A stretch of DNA of 64,000 nucleotides from CAVWDU01 sp963840725 (GCA_963840725.1 CAWIZY010000009.1:248001-312000); one strand, 5' to 3'; counted from the first letter of the stretch, positions 51,760-61,732 are shown. Program-made: numbers and translations. Notes: a model not told the origin generated them from the letters alone.

Positions 51760-51900
51760 GTGTGGCTCCCGAGGTGATTGTTGATAGGCGCAGTGCGCGT
51801 TGATCAGCTGACGCGTATGTTACTTATACCGCTTTGTCCAGACGGGTACAATTGTGCGCTGTTCGCAACACGGGGTGAAGCGCGTGAGCCCGATCGTGTT

Positions 51901-52743
51901 TTAAGCGCCGAGTTTGTCCCGCGGGGCGGCGTGGCCGTGCCAGGTTCGGGGGTCCACCCGGTAATATGCACTGAGTTCCTGGTACAACTCAGGTCGGTGG
52001 GCGGCGAGTGCCGCCGGCCTTTCAAAAAAGGCCTCGGTGGCGACCGCAAAGAATTCCGCCGGGCTGGCCGTACCGTAGGTATCCAGAACGGTTGGTGCGC
52101 CCCGCAGCGAGCGCCAGCGCAGGTCATCGAAGTTCTCGCCCAGAACCCGGGACCAGGCGGCGTAGCTGGTCGTTCGCAGGGCCGGCGCGCCGTTGGTGCT
52201 GCCGGTGGCAGAGTCCAACTGGTGGGCGAATTCATGCAGGACGACGTTGCGACCGTCGGAAAAATCGGCGACACCGCGCGTGACATCGTCCCAGGATAGA
52301 ATCACCTTGCCGTTGCTCCACGACTCGCCGAGGAGTTCACGGTGCTCGCTGATCACCGTGCCGTCCTCCCGGTGCTGATCCCGGCGCGTCCGAAATGCAT
52401 CCGGGTAGACCAGGATCGAGAAGAGACCGGGATAGACCGACCAGCCCTGGTGCAGCAGCAGCAGGCAGGCCTGCGCGGCGATCGTCACCCGGATTTCATC
52501 GGTCATGGCCAGGCCGCCACACCCGTAGAACTTCTTGCTGGCCAGAAACAGGCTGATCAATTGCTGGAGGCGCGTTTGTTCAGCCCCTGACAACGACGAA
52601 TAGACCGGGACAGCCCGCTGAATGATCGCCAGCCACTCGTGAGGCAGCGGGCGTTTGCGGATACGGCGATCCCGCCACACGGTCAGGTAAAAAAAGACCA
52701 GTATCAGCGCGATTACCAGAAGAAATAGAAAAAGTGCGACCAT
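51901..52743 (-). CDS. mtfA: MtfA-like zinc metallopeptidase (M90)
   Basis: A 280-residue protein with an N-terminal membrane helix (ALFLFLLVIALILVFFYL) and an M90 peptidase domain. The zinc motif is HEFAHQLD (residues 170-177), and the second metal-binding Glu is in FFAVATEAFFERP. In E. coli MtfA binds the repressor Mlc and so affects ptsG expression; that role may not carry over because this protein is membrane-anchored. Length and motif order match the family. Confidence 0.88.
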   Translation of the reverse strand: MVALFLFLLVIALILVFFYLTVWRDRRIRKRPLPHEWLAIIQRAVPVYSSLSGAEQTRLQQLISLFLASKKFYGCGGLAMTDEIRVTIAAQACLLLLHQGWSVYPGLFSILVYPDAFRTRRDQHREDGTVISEHRELLGESWSNGKVILSWDDVTRGVADFSDGRNVVLHEFAHQLDSATGSTNGAPALRTTSYAAWSRVLGENFDDLRWRSLRGAPTVLDTYGTASPAEFFAVATEAFFERPAALAAHRPELYQELSAYYRVDPRTWHGHAAPRDKLGA

Positions 52744-52941
52744 GCTGCGTGTTTGGCGCCTCCAAAGCGCTTTTCATCTGCCGGCAGCAGATACGCGTGT
52801 ACGGCATCGCCAATACCAGCACTGCATGCCGTGCCTGGGGCCGCGTGCTCGCAGCGCCGACCGTCCGCCGCAAGCGGCAACGCCTCGAGTGTATCAGGCC
52901 GCGTGCGGTGCGGGATATCTCCGCTGTGCGGCACCCGCCGA

Positions 52942-54429
52942 CTACGGTCTGTACGGCACCGTGCGCATAATCTTGTAAAGGCGTTCACCGGCAGCGGGTT
53001 GCAACGCCGGCATCCCATTGATCACGGCGGTGAGTTCCAGCGGCCACTCATTGCCCGCACGCGCGCTGATTTCCGCGAGTGATTCGCCCGCGGCGCCACT
53101 GACCGCCTGCACCTGCATTCCGTTGACAGATGCGCGTTCAGCGGCAGACAGTCCGTGCAGACTTGCCGCCGTCTGCCGGAGTTCGCCGCGGTGGGTTTCC
53201 AGACCCATCGCCATCATGGTGAAGGTCTCGGACGGGGTGGTGACGAACAGGTAGTACAGGCTGACCCGGCCCTCTGCCTCCGTCCCGTCGTCGTATCGGA
53301 CCAGGCTGGCGGGCCAGGCCGCGATAGTGAAGTCCCGTCGCTCCGCTGGCGACAGCCCGGTGGCTTCCCGCATCTCGGACTCCAGGGCATCACCCAGGTT
53401 AGCGGGATCCGCAACCCGCTCACCGGCACCGAGTGCGACGTAAGCCTCCCCCTCGGGATGGTAGGCGCCGACCAGTACCGGGGTGTTGATGGTTTCCCAG
53501 CCGGGTGGGAAAGTGACGCCGATATCGAGTTCATTGCTCAGGAAGGTCTGGTCCTGGAATACTCCCTGCTGCGGGTTCTGCGGCCCCCACCATAAACCAT
53601 CCAGCAGGCGGTACAGGGCGTCGCGTTGCGCGATGGGCGGCTGCGGTTTCCAGACCAGCGTGGACGCGAGTGCGTGCACACCGGCCACCCGTTCCGGGGT
53701 CGTCGGGTGGCTGTCGAAAAACGTGGCCTGCTGGGCTTCGCCGCTGATGAGGGCCACGCTGTCCTCGATGCCATCGAGCGCAACGGCCAGTTGCACGGGA
53801 TCATAGCCCGCGCCTGCGGCCAGGCGCATACCGACCCGATCCGCCTCGGTTTCCTGCTCGCGACTGTAGGACGCCAGGTAGATCTTGCCGGCGTCGCTCA
53901 TCCGTTCTCCCCAGCTTTCGTTGACCACACCGACGGCTTTTCCGGGCAGGCTCAAAATGCCGGCCCTGAAGGTGCGTCCCACCTGTTTGGCGTGATGGCG
54001 CTGGGTGACATGGCTGATCTCGTGGGCAAGTACACCCGCCAGCTCAGCCTCGCTGTTCATCTGGGCCAGCAGGCCTCGAGACACAAAAATGTAGCCGCCC
54101 GGCGATGCGAACGCATTCGGTGTACCCTGGTCGACGATGGCAAACTGGAAGCGGTAGGGAGTTTCCGGCAGCGTCGCGACCAGCCGATCCCCGATGGATT
54201 GCAGGTACGCCTCTAACTCCGGGTCGCGGTACAGCCCTACCTGTGTCTCGACCTCGGCGGAAACATGGCTGCCCAGCTCCTGTTCGACTTCCGGTGTGAT
54301 GATGGACGTGGCGCAGCCGCCGATCCAGAGTGCGGTTGCCAATACTGCCAGGTGCCTGAATCCAGCGGCGGGTGAAACCGCTGATCGGGTCGCAGATAAC
54401 TTCAACAGGCCGAAGGCGTCAGCAGCCAT
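52942..54429 (-). CDS. M48-family lipoprotein metalloprotease
   Basis: A 495-residue BepA/Yfg-like or LoiP-like protease. The lipobox LWIGGCATS places the lipidated Cys at residue 39. The zinc motif is HEISH (136-140), with the third ligand in REQETEADRVGM. A C-terminal half (about 290-495) has beta-strand-rich and LysM-like parts (SLAEISARAGNEWPLELTAV). Such proteins process outer-membrane proteins or lipoproteins in the periplasm. It is convergent with nothing and stands alone, divergent from the DUF3179 gene. Confidence 0.9.
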   Translation of the reverse strand: MAADAFGLLKLSATRSAVSPAAGFRHLAVLATALWIGGCATSIITPEVEQELGSHVSAEVETQVGLYRDPELEAYLQSIGDRLVATLPETPYRFQFAIVDQGTPNAFASPGGYIFVSRGLLAQMNSEAELAGVLAHEISHVTQRHHAKQVGRTFRAGILSLPGKAVGVVNESWGERMSDAGKIYLASYSREQETEADRVGMRLAAGAGYDPVQLAVALDGIEDSVALISGEAQQATFFDSHPTTPERVAGVHALASTLVWKPQPPIAQRDALYRLLDGLWWGPQNPQQGVFQDQTFLSNELDIGVTFPPGWETINTPVLVGAYHPEGEAYVALGAGERVADPANLGDALESEMREATGLSPAERRDFTIAAWPASLVRYDDGTEAEGRVSLYYLFVTTPSETFTMMAMGLETHRGELRQTAASLHGLSAAERASVNGMQVQAVSGAAGESLAEISARAGNEWPLELTAVINGMPALQPAAGERLYKIMRTVPYRP

Positions 54430-54615
54430 GATTTACCTTATTTCGGGGGTCGGGGTTGCAGGGGCGCTCATGGTAGCCCCCAAACGTGGCCGCAGCAATC
54501 AGTGCCGCTGATGCCATCCTCGCTGTTCCCACCTCTGCCGTGCAATCGTAGAATAGCGGCGCCGCGAGCGGGTGTCGCCGTTGAATGTTTTCGCTGAGTG
54601 CAGGTCAATAGAGTT

Positions 54616-55662
54616 ATGCCGTCATCTTCTGTGTTGAAATCTGGCGCTGGAATCGTTGCGGGGTCACTACTGGCCGCGACTGCTTTTAGCGCCGACCCCG
54701 GGCCGCAAGCGGAAGCGACCACAGCCGGCGCCGTTACCGAAGTGGTGCTGCGCAGCCCGCAGCCGCCGGCGTACTTCAACGGATTCGACGTCAGCGACAG
54801 CCTGGTCCCGGTGGACGCGATCGACCACGGCGGACCAGGCAAGGATGGTATTCCCGCCCTCGATACACCGCACTTTCTCAGCGGTGATGAGCGCGACAGG
54901 CAATCCGGCCCCTCGGAGCGCGTCATGGGGGTGATGTACAACGGCGTCGCCAAGGCCTACCCGATTCGCATTCTCGATCACCACGAGGTGGTGAACGACC
55001 GCTTCGGAGATGCCGGATTGACGATCACTTATTGCCCCTTGTGCGGCTCGGGAATGGTATTCCGGGCGGGTGAAGGCGAACGGTTGCTGAATTTTGGTGT
55101 TTCCGGCCTGCTCTACAACAGTGATGTCCTGCTCTACGATCGCGCTACCGGGTCGCTCTGGTCGCAGCTGTTGAAACAGGCGGTGACGGGGCCAATGAAA
55201 GGCGAGAAGCTCGTGCAGGTCCCGGCGCAGTACACTACCTGGAAACACTGGCAGGAACAGTATCCCGGATCGCTGCTGTTATCGACCCAGACCGGCTACG
55301 ACCGGGACTACGGCGGCGACCTCTACAGCGAGTACCGCCGGCTGCCGGTGGTGCGTTTTGCCACCGATCACCAGGACTGGCGCTTGCCGGCGAAGGCGTG
55401 GATTTTCGGCGTCAATGTGGATGACGCCGCGCTCGCCGTGCCCGTCGCTGCATTGGGGGATCGGGAGCGCCAGTTGACCCTCGAGGTGGCCGGGCAGCAG
55501 ATCGATCTGCGCTGGTACCCGCGAGGGGAGACGGTCCGGGCCTTCGACCAGCGCGGCAAAGAAATTCCGGTGACAGCCGCGTACTGGTTCGCCTGGGTGG
55601 CGTTTTACCCTGCAACTTCGCTGTATCCCGACGATTTCGGCAGCACGAAGGATTCCCGCTGA
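54616..55662 (+). CDS. Secreted DUF3179 protein
   Basis: A roughly 348-residue protein with an export signal (SGAGIVAGSLLAATAFS) and a DUF3179 domain: VMGVMYNGVAKAYPIRILDH, HEVVNDRFGDAGLTITYCPL, CGSGMVFRAG and NSDVLLYDRATGSLWSQLL. The Cys-Pro-Leu-Cys motif is the conserved core and could bind a metal. Its function is unknown. The ATG at 54616 is used; a GTG at 54598 is in frame but without a better ribosome binding site. Confidence 0.88.
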   Translation: MPSSSVLKSGAGIVAGSLLAATAFSADPGPQAEATTAGAVTEVVLRSPQPPAYFNGFDVSDSLVPVDAIDHGGPGKDGIPALDTPHFLSGDERDRQSGPSERVMGVMYNGVAKAYPIRILDHHEVVNDRFGDAGLTITYCPLCGSGMVFRAGEGERLLNFGVSGLLYNSDVLLYDRATGSLWSQLLKQAVTGPMKGEKLVQVPAQYTTWKHWQEQYPGSLLLSTQTGYDRDYGGDLYSEYRRLPVVRFATDHQDWRLPAKAWIFGVNVDDAALAVPVAALGDRERQLTLEVAGQQIDLRWYPRGETVRAFDQRGKEIPVTAAYWFAWVAFYPATSLYPDDFGSTKDSR

Positions 55663-55780
55663 CGTATCGAGCCCCCGCCGGGCGCATAGTTCCGCAGCTC
55701 GGACGCATACAGCCTCGCATTTCATCCCCTGCGGCCGGTTTGCTATAGTGACGGCACTCAGTTTCCGTGGCCACCGTCCC

Positions 55781-56665
55781 ATGCAGAGAATGGATTCAGC
55801 GACTATGGCCCTTGTGGCCCTGTTTGCCATCGGCCTGTCACTCCCGCCGGTCGTCTTCGCCGAGGCCTCAGTCTGCGCAGACACCCAGCAGGCGCAGCCG
55901 CTGGCGCACGTGGGGAAAACCCTGCGGGTAGCCACGTTGAACATCGCCCACGGTCGCGGGACGTCACTCAACCAGATGCTGATCGGTACGCGGGCGATCG
56001 AGCGTAATCTCGATGCGGCGGCGCGCCTGATCAGTGAGAGCCGCATCGATGTGGTGGCACTCCAGGAACTCGACGGGTCCTCGCTGTGGTCGGGGTGTTT
56101 CGACCATGCCCCCCGGCTCCAGCAAGGCACGTCCTTCAGCTGCGCGATCACCGGTATTCACGCGGAAACGTGGCTTTACCGGTTCGGCACCGGGTTGCTG
56201 TCGCGGGTACCCCTGGTGGATGCCCGGGTGCGCCATTTCGAGCCGACGCCGCCGACCACGACCAAGGGCTTCGTGGCCGGGACGCTACGCTGGAATCTGC
56301 CCTCTGGTGAGTACGGCGTGAGAGTGGTATCGGTACACCTGGACTTTTCGCGCAAGCAGGCCAGGCGGCGACAGCTCGATGCGCTCATTGCGGCCATCAA
56401 AAACTCGCCGGTGCCTGTTATCCTGATGGGTGATTTCAACGAACAATGGTACGCTGCGGATTCCGTCGTGCGCCGGCTCGTGGACGACGCGGGTCTGGTT
56501 GCCTTTCGGCCCGAATCCGACCAGCTGTCCACCTACAAGGCCAAGCGGCTGGATTGGATACTGCTCTCGCCGTCACTGGAGTTTGTCGACTATGAAGTGG
56601 TTCAGCAACCCGTCTCTGATCATCGGCTGGTGACGGCCGAGGTGCGATGGAAGGCGCATTCGTGA
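55781..56665 (+). CDS. Secreted endonuclease/exonuclease/phosphatase-family protein
   Basis: A roughly 294-residue EEP-fold protein with signal peptide (MALVALFAIGLSLPPVVFA). Catalytic elements are LRVATLNIAHGRG, VVALQELDG (metal-binding Glu), VVSVHLDFSR, VILMGDFNEQ (Asp-x-Asn) and PVSDHRLVTAEV (Ser-Asp-His). Members cut phosphodiesters in DNA, phosphoinositides or sphingomyelin. It ends in a GTGA overlap with the PLD-family gene, so the two are coupled. A possible promoter (TATAGT at 55744-55749) precedes it. The start could also be the ATG at 55790. Confidence 0.87.
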   Translation: MQRMDSATMALVALFAIGLSLPPVVFAEASVCADTQQAQPLAHVGKTLRVATLNIAHGRGTSLNQMLIGTRAIERNLDAAARLISESRIDVVALQELDGSSLWSGCFDHAPRLQQGTSFSCAITGIHAETWLYRFGTGLLSRVPLVDARVRHFEPTPPTTTKGFVAGTLRWNLPSGEYGVRVVSVHLDFSRKQARRRQLDALIAAIKNSPVPVILMGDFNEQWYAADSVVRRLVDDAGLVAFRPESDQLSTYKAKRLDWILLSPSLEFVDYEVVQQPVSDHRLVTAEVRWKAHS

Positions 56666-58488
56666 ACCGCCGCCGCTTATACCGCTTTGCGTGGCTGGCT
56701 GCTGTCGTCCTGGTATTCGCCGGGTGTACCTCGACCACGATTTCACCGGATCGTTGCCCGCCCGATCGCCAGGCCCTCGAAAACTGTCCACCGCTCGGTG
56801 CGGTAGACGACCCCGAGCTCAATCGGTGGTATGACCTGCGTTCCCCCGGTATTGCGAGTGACCCGGGAATCGACCCGACGGCGATGGCGATCGAGGCCAA
56901 CATTCCTGTCCAGGCGGCCAGGGCGTGGTTGCTCGGCAGCAGCGAATCTGACGCACTGCTCTCATTGGCGGCCAAGATCCACATGATCGAGCGGGCCGAA
57001 CACAGCATCGATGCCGTCTACTATATCTTCAGCAGTGATCTCGTCGGAAGAGCCTTTCTCGGCGCACTTTGTGCAGCGGTGCAGCGCGGTGTCGACGTGC
57101 GGCTGCTGGTCGACTCGGTGGGCTCGATAAGCCTGGACAAAACGTGGCTGAGAACGCTGCACAGTTGCGAGGCAGACGCCGGTTTCGTTCGCAACAGCGC
57201 AGGTGAGGTCACCACCCGGAGGGCGAGGGCGCAGGTCATCCTCTTCAATGCATTGACCCGTTCCCCGTTGACCGCCAACAGACGTTCGCACGATAAACTC
57301 ATGGTTATCGACGGCTTCGTCCGCGACAGGGCGGTGATCATTACCGGTGGCCGCAATATCTCGCTGTCTTACTACGGAATCCTCGCCGATGGCTCGCCCA
57401 ATCCGGACACGTACAACGATGCGGAAATTCTGCTGCGCCCCGGCCCCGGGGTGGAAGAGGAACACACGGTGGGTGAGGTCGCAGAAATCTACTACACCTT
57501 GCTGGTCTTGTATGAGCACAATAAGCACCTGATCTCGAACAAACCGCTTGCCGGGCCCGACCTGTACGCGGACCGGCGGGATAAAATGGCTGCGTCGCTT
57601 ATCGAGTTGAAATCGTTACCGGCGCTGCGCGAGCCGTTGGAAGCTGCGGCGGAACTCTTTGCCGCGGATTGGCACGAGGTCGATGTGCGCCTGGCGCATG
57701 AAATGGCAAACCTGACCAACCAGGCCGTGGTCACCGAAGCGGTGGCCAACCTGAGTAACAATCCCAACTCCATCATGCATCTGCTCGAGCAGGCGCGGGG
57801 GCGGGCACGGTTCCATTCGCGAGTCGTCTCGCCGTACCTGTTCCTGGCACGCTACTACGACGATGACGGGAACCTGGTGCTGGACGAGGCCGCGCGGATT
57901 CTCGAATGGCTGGCGGAGTCTCCCGATCACCGCTACGAGATGATCACCAATTCAGTACTCACGTCGGACAACATCCCGGCCCAGGCTATTGTCGATATGG
58001 ACATGGCGCCGCGCCTGCTGCTGGATGACGAGTGGCTCGCGCAGTGGCAGACGAGCGATCTCGAGCTGAATGCCGAGTTACTCTCGTCAGCCGACTGGGA
58101 GGCTTTTGTCGATCATCCGCAACTTTCTGTCTACGAAACCGGGCGTCTCGATGATGCCTACTTCGGCGGCGACAGGCACTACGGTAAACTACACGCCAAG
58201 TACATCATCGGTGACAAGTCCGGTTTTCTGGGGACGGCAAACTTCGATTACCGCTCTCGTCTGTTCAACAACGAGATGGGCTTCTTTTTCATCGGGCCCG
58301 AGATGCGTGATGCACTCATTGCCGACTTCGAGCACCTGAAGAGCCAGTCTTACCGCTGGGGTTCACCGGAGTGGCTGGAACTGCGGCGGCGGATCGTGGA
58401 GAAGGGCGGCGTCAAGGGCCAGTCGGTGAAAAATCAGCGTCAGGTGTTCCAGGTGCTGCGTAAATCGGGTCTTGAATACCAGTTCTGA
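56662..58488 (+). CDS. Phospholipase-D-family lipoprotein
   Basis: A 608-residue protein with a lipoprotein signal (WLAAVVLVFAGCTSTT, lipidated Cys22) and two HKD motifs: HDKLMVID starting at His210 and HAKYIIGD starting at His511, both with the Asn and Gly residues that follow (ITGGRNIS, GTANFDYRS). This is the cardiolipin-synthase-like arrangement with two catalytic halves; the long middle part (about 270-440) is not typical of Cls. It is tethered to a membrane facing the periplasm. The GTG start overlaps the EEP gene by 4 bases, and a methyltransferase gene follows directly. Confidence 0.88.
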   Translation: MNRRRLYRFAWLAAVVLVFAGCTSTTISPDRCPPDRQALENCPPLGAVDDPELNRWYDLRSPGIASDPGIDPTAMAIEANIPVQAARAWLLGSSESDALLSLAAKIHMIERAEHSIDAVYYIFSSDLVGRAFLGALCAAVQRGVDVRLLVDSVGSISLDKTWLRTLHSCEADAGFVRNSAGEVTTRRARAQVILFNALTRSPLTANRRSHDKLMVIDGFVRDRAVIITGGRNISLSYYGILADGSPNPDTYNDAEILLRPGPGVEEEHTVGEVAEIYYTLLVLYEHNKHLISNKPLAGPDLYADRRDKMAASLIELKSLPALREPLEAAAELFAADWHEVDVRLAHEMANLTNQAVVTEAVANLSNNPNSIMHLLEQARGRARFHSRVVSPYLFLARYYDDDGNLVLDEAARILEWLAESPDHRYEMITNSVLTSDNIPAQAIVDMDMAPRLLLDDEWLAQWQTSDLELNAELLSSADWEAFVDHPQLSVYETGRLDDAYFGGDRHYGKLHAKYIIGDKSGFLGTANFDYRSRLFNNEMGFFFIGPEMRDALIADFEHLKSQSYRWGSPEWLELRRRIVEKGGVKGQSVKNQRQVFQVLRKSGLEYQF

Positions 58489-58492
58489 CGCG

Positions 58493-59647
58493 GTGACAAA
58501 TGCTGCTGTTACTGTCTCTGCGCCCCAAACAGACTGCCCGCGCAGGTTGAATAATATTCCCAGTGTAACCCTCAATGCCATTTGCCGCTGCATTCTCGAT
58601 GAATCCAGTTCGCCCCATGAGTTACGTCAGGCGCTGGATTCGTTCGTCCGACTGTGCGGCAGCGTCAGTGATATCCACCCGGATCCGAGTTTTAGTGCCT
58701 GGTCCGATGATGCCCTGCTGTCTGACGGTGTCGCCATCAACCCGGGGGCGGCGGCTCACTGCGCGGTGGATTACCGACGCAGCGTGACGTTCATCCGCGG
58801 GGTCCACGCAGCGATGAATGCCCTTCGATTACGCTTCCCCGATCAGTCACTGATTGTCCTCTATGCGGGCTGCGGCCCGTTTGCCACCCTGCTGCTACCG
58901 CTACTCGGCAGGTTCAGGCCCGGTGAGCTGGATGTCACACTGCTGGATGTTCATCAGCGCTCCCTTGATAGTGTTGAGGCGCTCTTGGCGCATTTCGGGC
59001 TTGGTGCCCATGGCGTCCGTATCCAGCGAGATGATGCCTGCCGTTACAGGCACGACAGGAAGCTGCACCTGGTCATTGCCGAAACCATGCAGAAATCCCT
59101 GGAACAGGAGCCGCAGGTCGCAGTCACGGCTAACCTGGCGCCACAGTTATTACCGGGCGGGGTGTTTATTCCACAGCACATCGAAATCGAACTGGGCCTG
59201 GTCGATCTGGAGGACGAAAAGCGATTGGCTTCACAGTCCGCGGAGATTGCATCAGCGGTGCTGGCCAGGCGACGTACGCTCGGCACCGTATTCGCCCTGT
59301 GTCCGGAGACGATCAAACGCAGGGTTCGGGATTTCGGGTACGGCACACTCTCAACGCTTCTGGATGCGGACACCACGACGATAGGTATTCCGACATTACC
59401 CCCTACCGGCCCAGTCGACGCAGTCCTGTTTACCCGTGTTCAGGTGTATGAAAGGCATCGTCTCGGGGATTACGAGTCCGAGATCACGCTGCCGCGCAAG
59501 TGTCACGAGCTCTCACCGCTGGTCGATGGGCAGCGGTATCGCGTTAGTTACCAGACAGGTGGCTACCCCAGGTTTCACTTCACTCGACTCGACCGCTCGC
59601 GGGCGGCGTTAACGGAGCAAACCGATGGCGACGGAGTCAGCGAATAG
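58493..59647 (+). CDS. SAM-dependent methyltransferase-like protein
   Basis: A roughly 384-residue protein with a class I methyltransferase core: LIVLYAGCGPFATLLLPLLG is motif I, VTLLDVHQRSLDSVEALLAH motif II, and KLHLVIAETMQKSLEQEPQV motif III/IV. The C-terminal part is beta-rich, as in PRMT-like enzymes. It lacks a signal peptide. The start is uncertain: GTG at 58493 follows the PLD stop by 4 bases, and a TTG at 58472 would overlap it. The substrate is unknown; the operon with two secreted phosphodiesterase-type enzymes gives no direct clue. Confidence 0.75.
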   Translation: MTNAAVTVSAPQTDCPRRLNNIPSVTLNAICRCILDESSSPHELRQALDSFVRLCGSVSDIHPDPSFSAWSDDALLSDGVAINPGAAAHCAVDYRRSVTFIRGVHAAMNALRLRFPDQSLIVLYAGCGPFATLLLPLLGRFRPGELDVTLLDVHQRSLDSVEALLAHFGLGAHGVRIQRDDACRYRHDRKLHLVIAETMQKSLEQEPQVAVTANLAPQLLPGGVFIPQHIEIELGLVDLEDEKRLASQSAEIASAVLARRRTLGTVFALCPETIKRRVRDFGYGTLSTLLDADTTTIGIPTLPPTGPVDAVLFTRVQVYERHRLGDYESEITLPRKCHELSPLVDGQRYRVSYQTGGYPRFHFTRLDRSRAALTEQTDGDGVSE

Positions 59648-59656
59648 GCTGCTCTT

Positions 59657-59707
59657 GGGCACCTCTGAATAATGGCCTGAGCGGCTTTCCATTGTTCAGA
59701 GGTGCCC
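59657..59707. repeat. Full hairpin copy of a 19-bp repeated element
   Basis: GGGCACCTCTGAATAATGG (59657-59675) pairs with CCATTGTTCAGAGGTGCCC (59689-59707) with one G-T wobble around a 13-base loop. It starts 10 bases after the methyltransferase stop. It has no T tract. The same 19 bases recur at 62664-62682. The shape fits a minimal MITE or REP-like palindrome. Confidence 0.85.
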
Positions 59708-59887
59708 TTGGTGTTCGGGGAATAATCGGGCCATAATGCTGCAGGTGTAGGACAGAAGCCACTATAAATCGCTCCCGGTGGCACCGCGTCGGGAGCCCTG
59801 CAGGGCAGACGTCATGCCGGTTCCAGCGACAACTGTTGCGCCACCCCGGCTACCCGGCGCACAGTCCCAACAGAGGCCCGGCCACTT

Positions 59888-60472
59888 ATGAAGCGGCGAC
59901 TCGCCCGCTGGCTGCTGCACCTGGGTGGGTGGCAAATACAGGGGGCGCGCCCGGAGCACCGACGCTATGTCCTCATCGCGGCTCCCCACACCTCCAACTG
60001 GGACTTCCCCTGCATGCTGCTGTTTGCGGCTGCCTTTGATATCAAGATCACCTGGATGGCCAAGCACAACCTGTTCTTTCCGCCACTGGGTTGGCTGATG
60101 CGTGCCATGGGCGGCATGCCGATCATCCGCCACCAGAATCGCAATGTCGTGGACAGCATGGTTGCGGCCTTCGACTCGGCGACCGACCTCGTTCTGGTTG
60201 TGCCTACCGAGGGTACGCGCGAGTGGTCCCGGTTCTGGAAGTCGGGCTTCTACCATATAGCGCGCCAGGCCTCGGTGCCCATCGTGCCATCTTTTCTGGA
60301 TTATGGCGGTCGCAGGGGCGGTTTTGGTCCCGCGCTGGAAACCAGCGGTAATTTGTGCCACGACATGCAGTATCTGCGTGATTTTTACGCGCCGATGTCC
60401 GGCAAGTTCCCCGATCAGTTTGGCCCCATCAGGTTGAAAGAAGAACAGCAGGAATGTGAAGACGGGCCGTAG
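59888..60472 (+). CDS. Lysophospholipid acyltransferase (PlsC-like)
   Basis: A 194-residue acyltransferase of the PlsC/AGPAT fold. The catalytic motif is AAPHTSNWDFP (His-x4-Asp); the substrate-binding motif appears as PTEGTREWSRFWKSGFYHIA; and GWLMRAMGGMPIIRH is the middle block. It would acylate a lysophospholipid or a lipid A-type or ornithine-lipid acceptor. The short length and HTSNWD form match a subgroup seen in many proteobacteria. It is convergent with the MFS gene. Confidence 0.88.
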   Translation: MKRRLARWLLHLGGWQIQGARPEHRRYVLIAAPHTSNWDFPCMLLFAAAFDIKITWMAKHNLFFPPLGWLMRAMGGMPIIRHQNRNVVDSMVAAFDSATDLVLVVPTEGTREWSRFWKSGFYHIARQASVPIVPSFLDYGGRRGGFGPALETSGNLCHDMQYLRDFYAPMSGKFPDQFGPIRLKEEQQECEDGP

Positions 60473-60511
60473 TAATGCGGCGGCGTGATCACTGGGTTGC
60501 CTGCCATCGGG

Positions 60512-61732
60512 TCAACTGCTGGCAGCGTTGACCCGCCTCGCGGGGCCGAACCAGAGCCAGGCCGAGGCGAGACTGCACAGCACCCCTCCTGCGAATATCG
60601 ACCAGCCGCTCCCCAGCAGGGCGATAATACTGCCAAGAAGTGCGATAACTACATTAGCAGCGCAGAAATTGGTTGTCAGCAAGCCCTGCACCCGGCCGAG
60701 GCCGTGTTCCTCGAACCGGTTGGCCATGAAGGCCGGGAAGATGCCGTTGGTGACAGCAATGACGGCGCCGCAGGTAATGAAAGCCGGGTACAGGCCCGGG
60801 TCACCTATCCAGGGCAGCAGCATGAAGCAGCCGCCGAGAACAATGCTGAAGCGGCGCACGGCACCCAGCGGTCCGAAGCGTCCCTCCAGAGCGCCGACGG
60901 CGTACACGCTGGTCAGGATCATTGCCAGGGTGATCGCTACGGTCGCCCAGCCGATGGCAACCGGGCTGAACTCGAAACGTTCTACCAACCAGAGCGGGTA
61001 AAATTCGTAAAACGCGTTGAGACCCAGCGAGTACAGCAGGTGATAGATGATGAAGGGGCGTATGTCCGCCAGCCGCAACAGTCCCAGGGAGTTGTTCTGT
61101 GCAACGGCCTGCAATAGCGAGCCGCGTTTGCCAGCGTTCCCGGCGGGTGCCACGATGGCAACCTGGGTAACAGCGGTAGCGACAATGGTGACCGCACCGG
61201 CGATATAGAACACCTCGGCCACGCCGAGGGTCATCAGGTAGCCTCCGGCCAGTGGCCCGGCCAGCCAGCCGGCATAGCTGGTCGAGTACAGCAGTGTGAT
61301 GGCCCGGGTGCGGTCGATGGCCGGGTGCAGTTCCAGAGCGATGGCCCTGGAGACGGCGATGTTGCCCTCGCATATGCCGGTCACCAGTCGCGCCAGGGCG
61401 AAGAGCGGGTAGCTCTCGATCTGCACCGCGTAGCCGGTGACCCCGTAGCCCGCGGCCGCCAGCAACAGGGTAATGATCAGCACAGGTTTGCGGCCATACA
61501 GGTCAGAGATTGCGCCGATAAACGAGCTGCCGAGCAGGATACCCAGGGGGTAGAGCGCCAGGAGTATGCCGAGCAAGACCTTCGGCGGCAGATCGGCAAA
61601 GCGCGTCAACGCGTTGGCCGCGTCCGGGTCGAGAAAGAACGGCGCCAGTACGGGGTAGGGCAGCGCGATACCCGCAGTGCCCAGCAGTGACACCAGCATC
61701 ACGGCAAAAAGGGTCGACCTGGCACTGGCCAT
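60512..61732 (-). CDS. MFS transporter (TetA/multidrug-type)
   Basis: A 406-residue 12-helix facilitator. The loop-2 motif is GSSFIGAISDLYGRKPVLII, and helix 4 contains ALARLVTGICEGNIAVSRAI, typical of the TetA-like drug:H+ antiporter branch. The ATG at 61732 (MASARSTLFAVMLVSLLG) starts the first helix; an in-frame start at 61843 would add an unlikely hydrophilic stretch. The substrate is unknown. Confidence 0.88.
   Translation of the reverse strand: MASARSTLFAVMLVSLLGTAGIALPYPVLAPFFLDPDAANALTRFADLPPKVLLGILLALYPLGILLGSSFIGAISDLYGRKPVLIITLLLAAAGYGVTGYAVQIESYPLFALARLVTGICEGNIAVSRAIALELHPAIDRTRAITLLYSTSYAGWLAGPLAGGYLMTLGVAEVFYIAGAVTIVATAVTQVAIVAPAGNAGKRGSLLQAVAQNNSLGLLRLADIRPFIIYHLLYSLGLNAFYEFYPLWLVERFEFSPVAIGWATVAITLAMILTSVYAVGALEGRFGPLGAVRRFSIVLGGCFMLLPWIGDPGLYPAFITCGAVIAVTNGIFPAFMANRFEEHGLGRVQGLLTTNFCAANVVIALLGSIIALLGSGWSIFAGGVLCSLASAWLWFGPARRVNAASS

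Noticed and set aside
55781..59647. Anti-phage defence island
   Set aside because: EEP and PLD proteins here carry export or lipoprotein signals, so they act outside the cytoplasm, and no other defence-type gene is near.
59657..59707. Rho-independent terminator
   Set aside because: The stem is long and GC-rich enough, but no T run follows on either strand, and its arm is repeated elsewhere.
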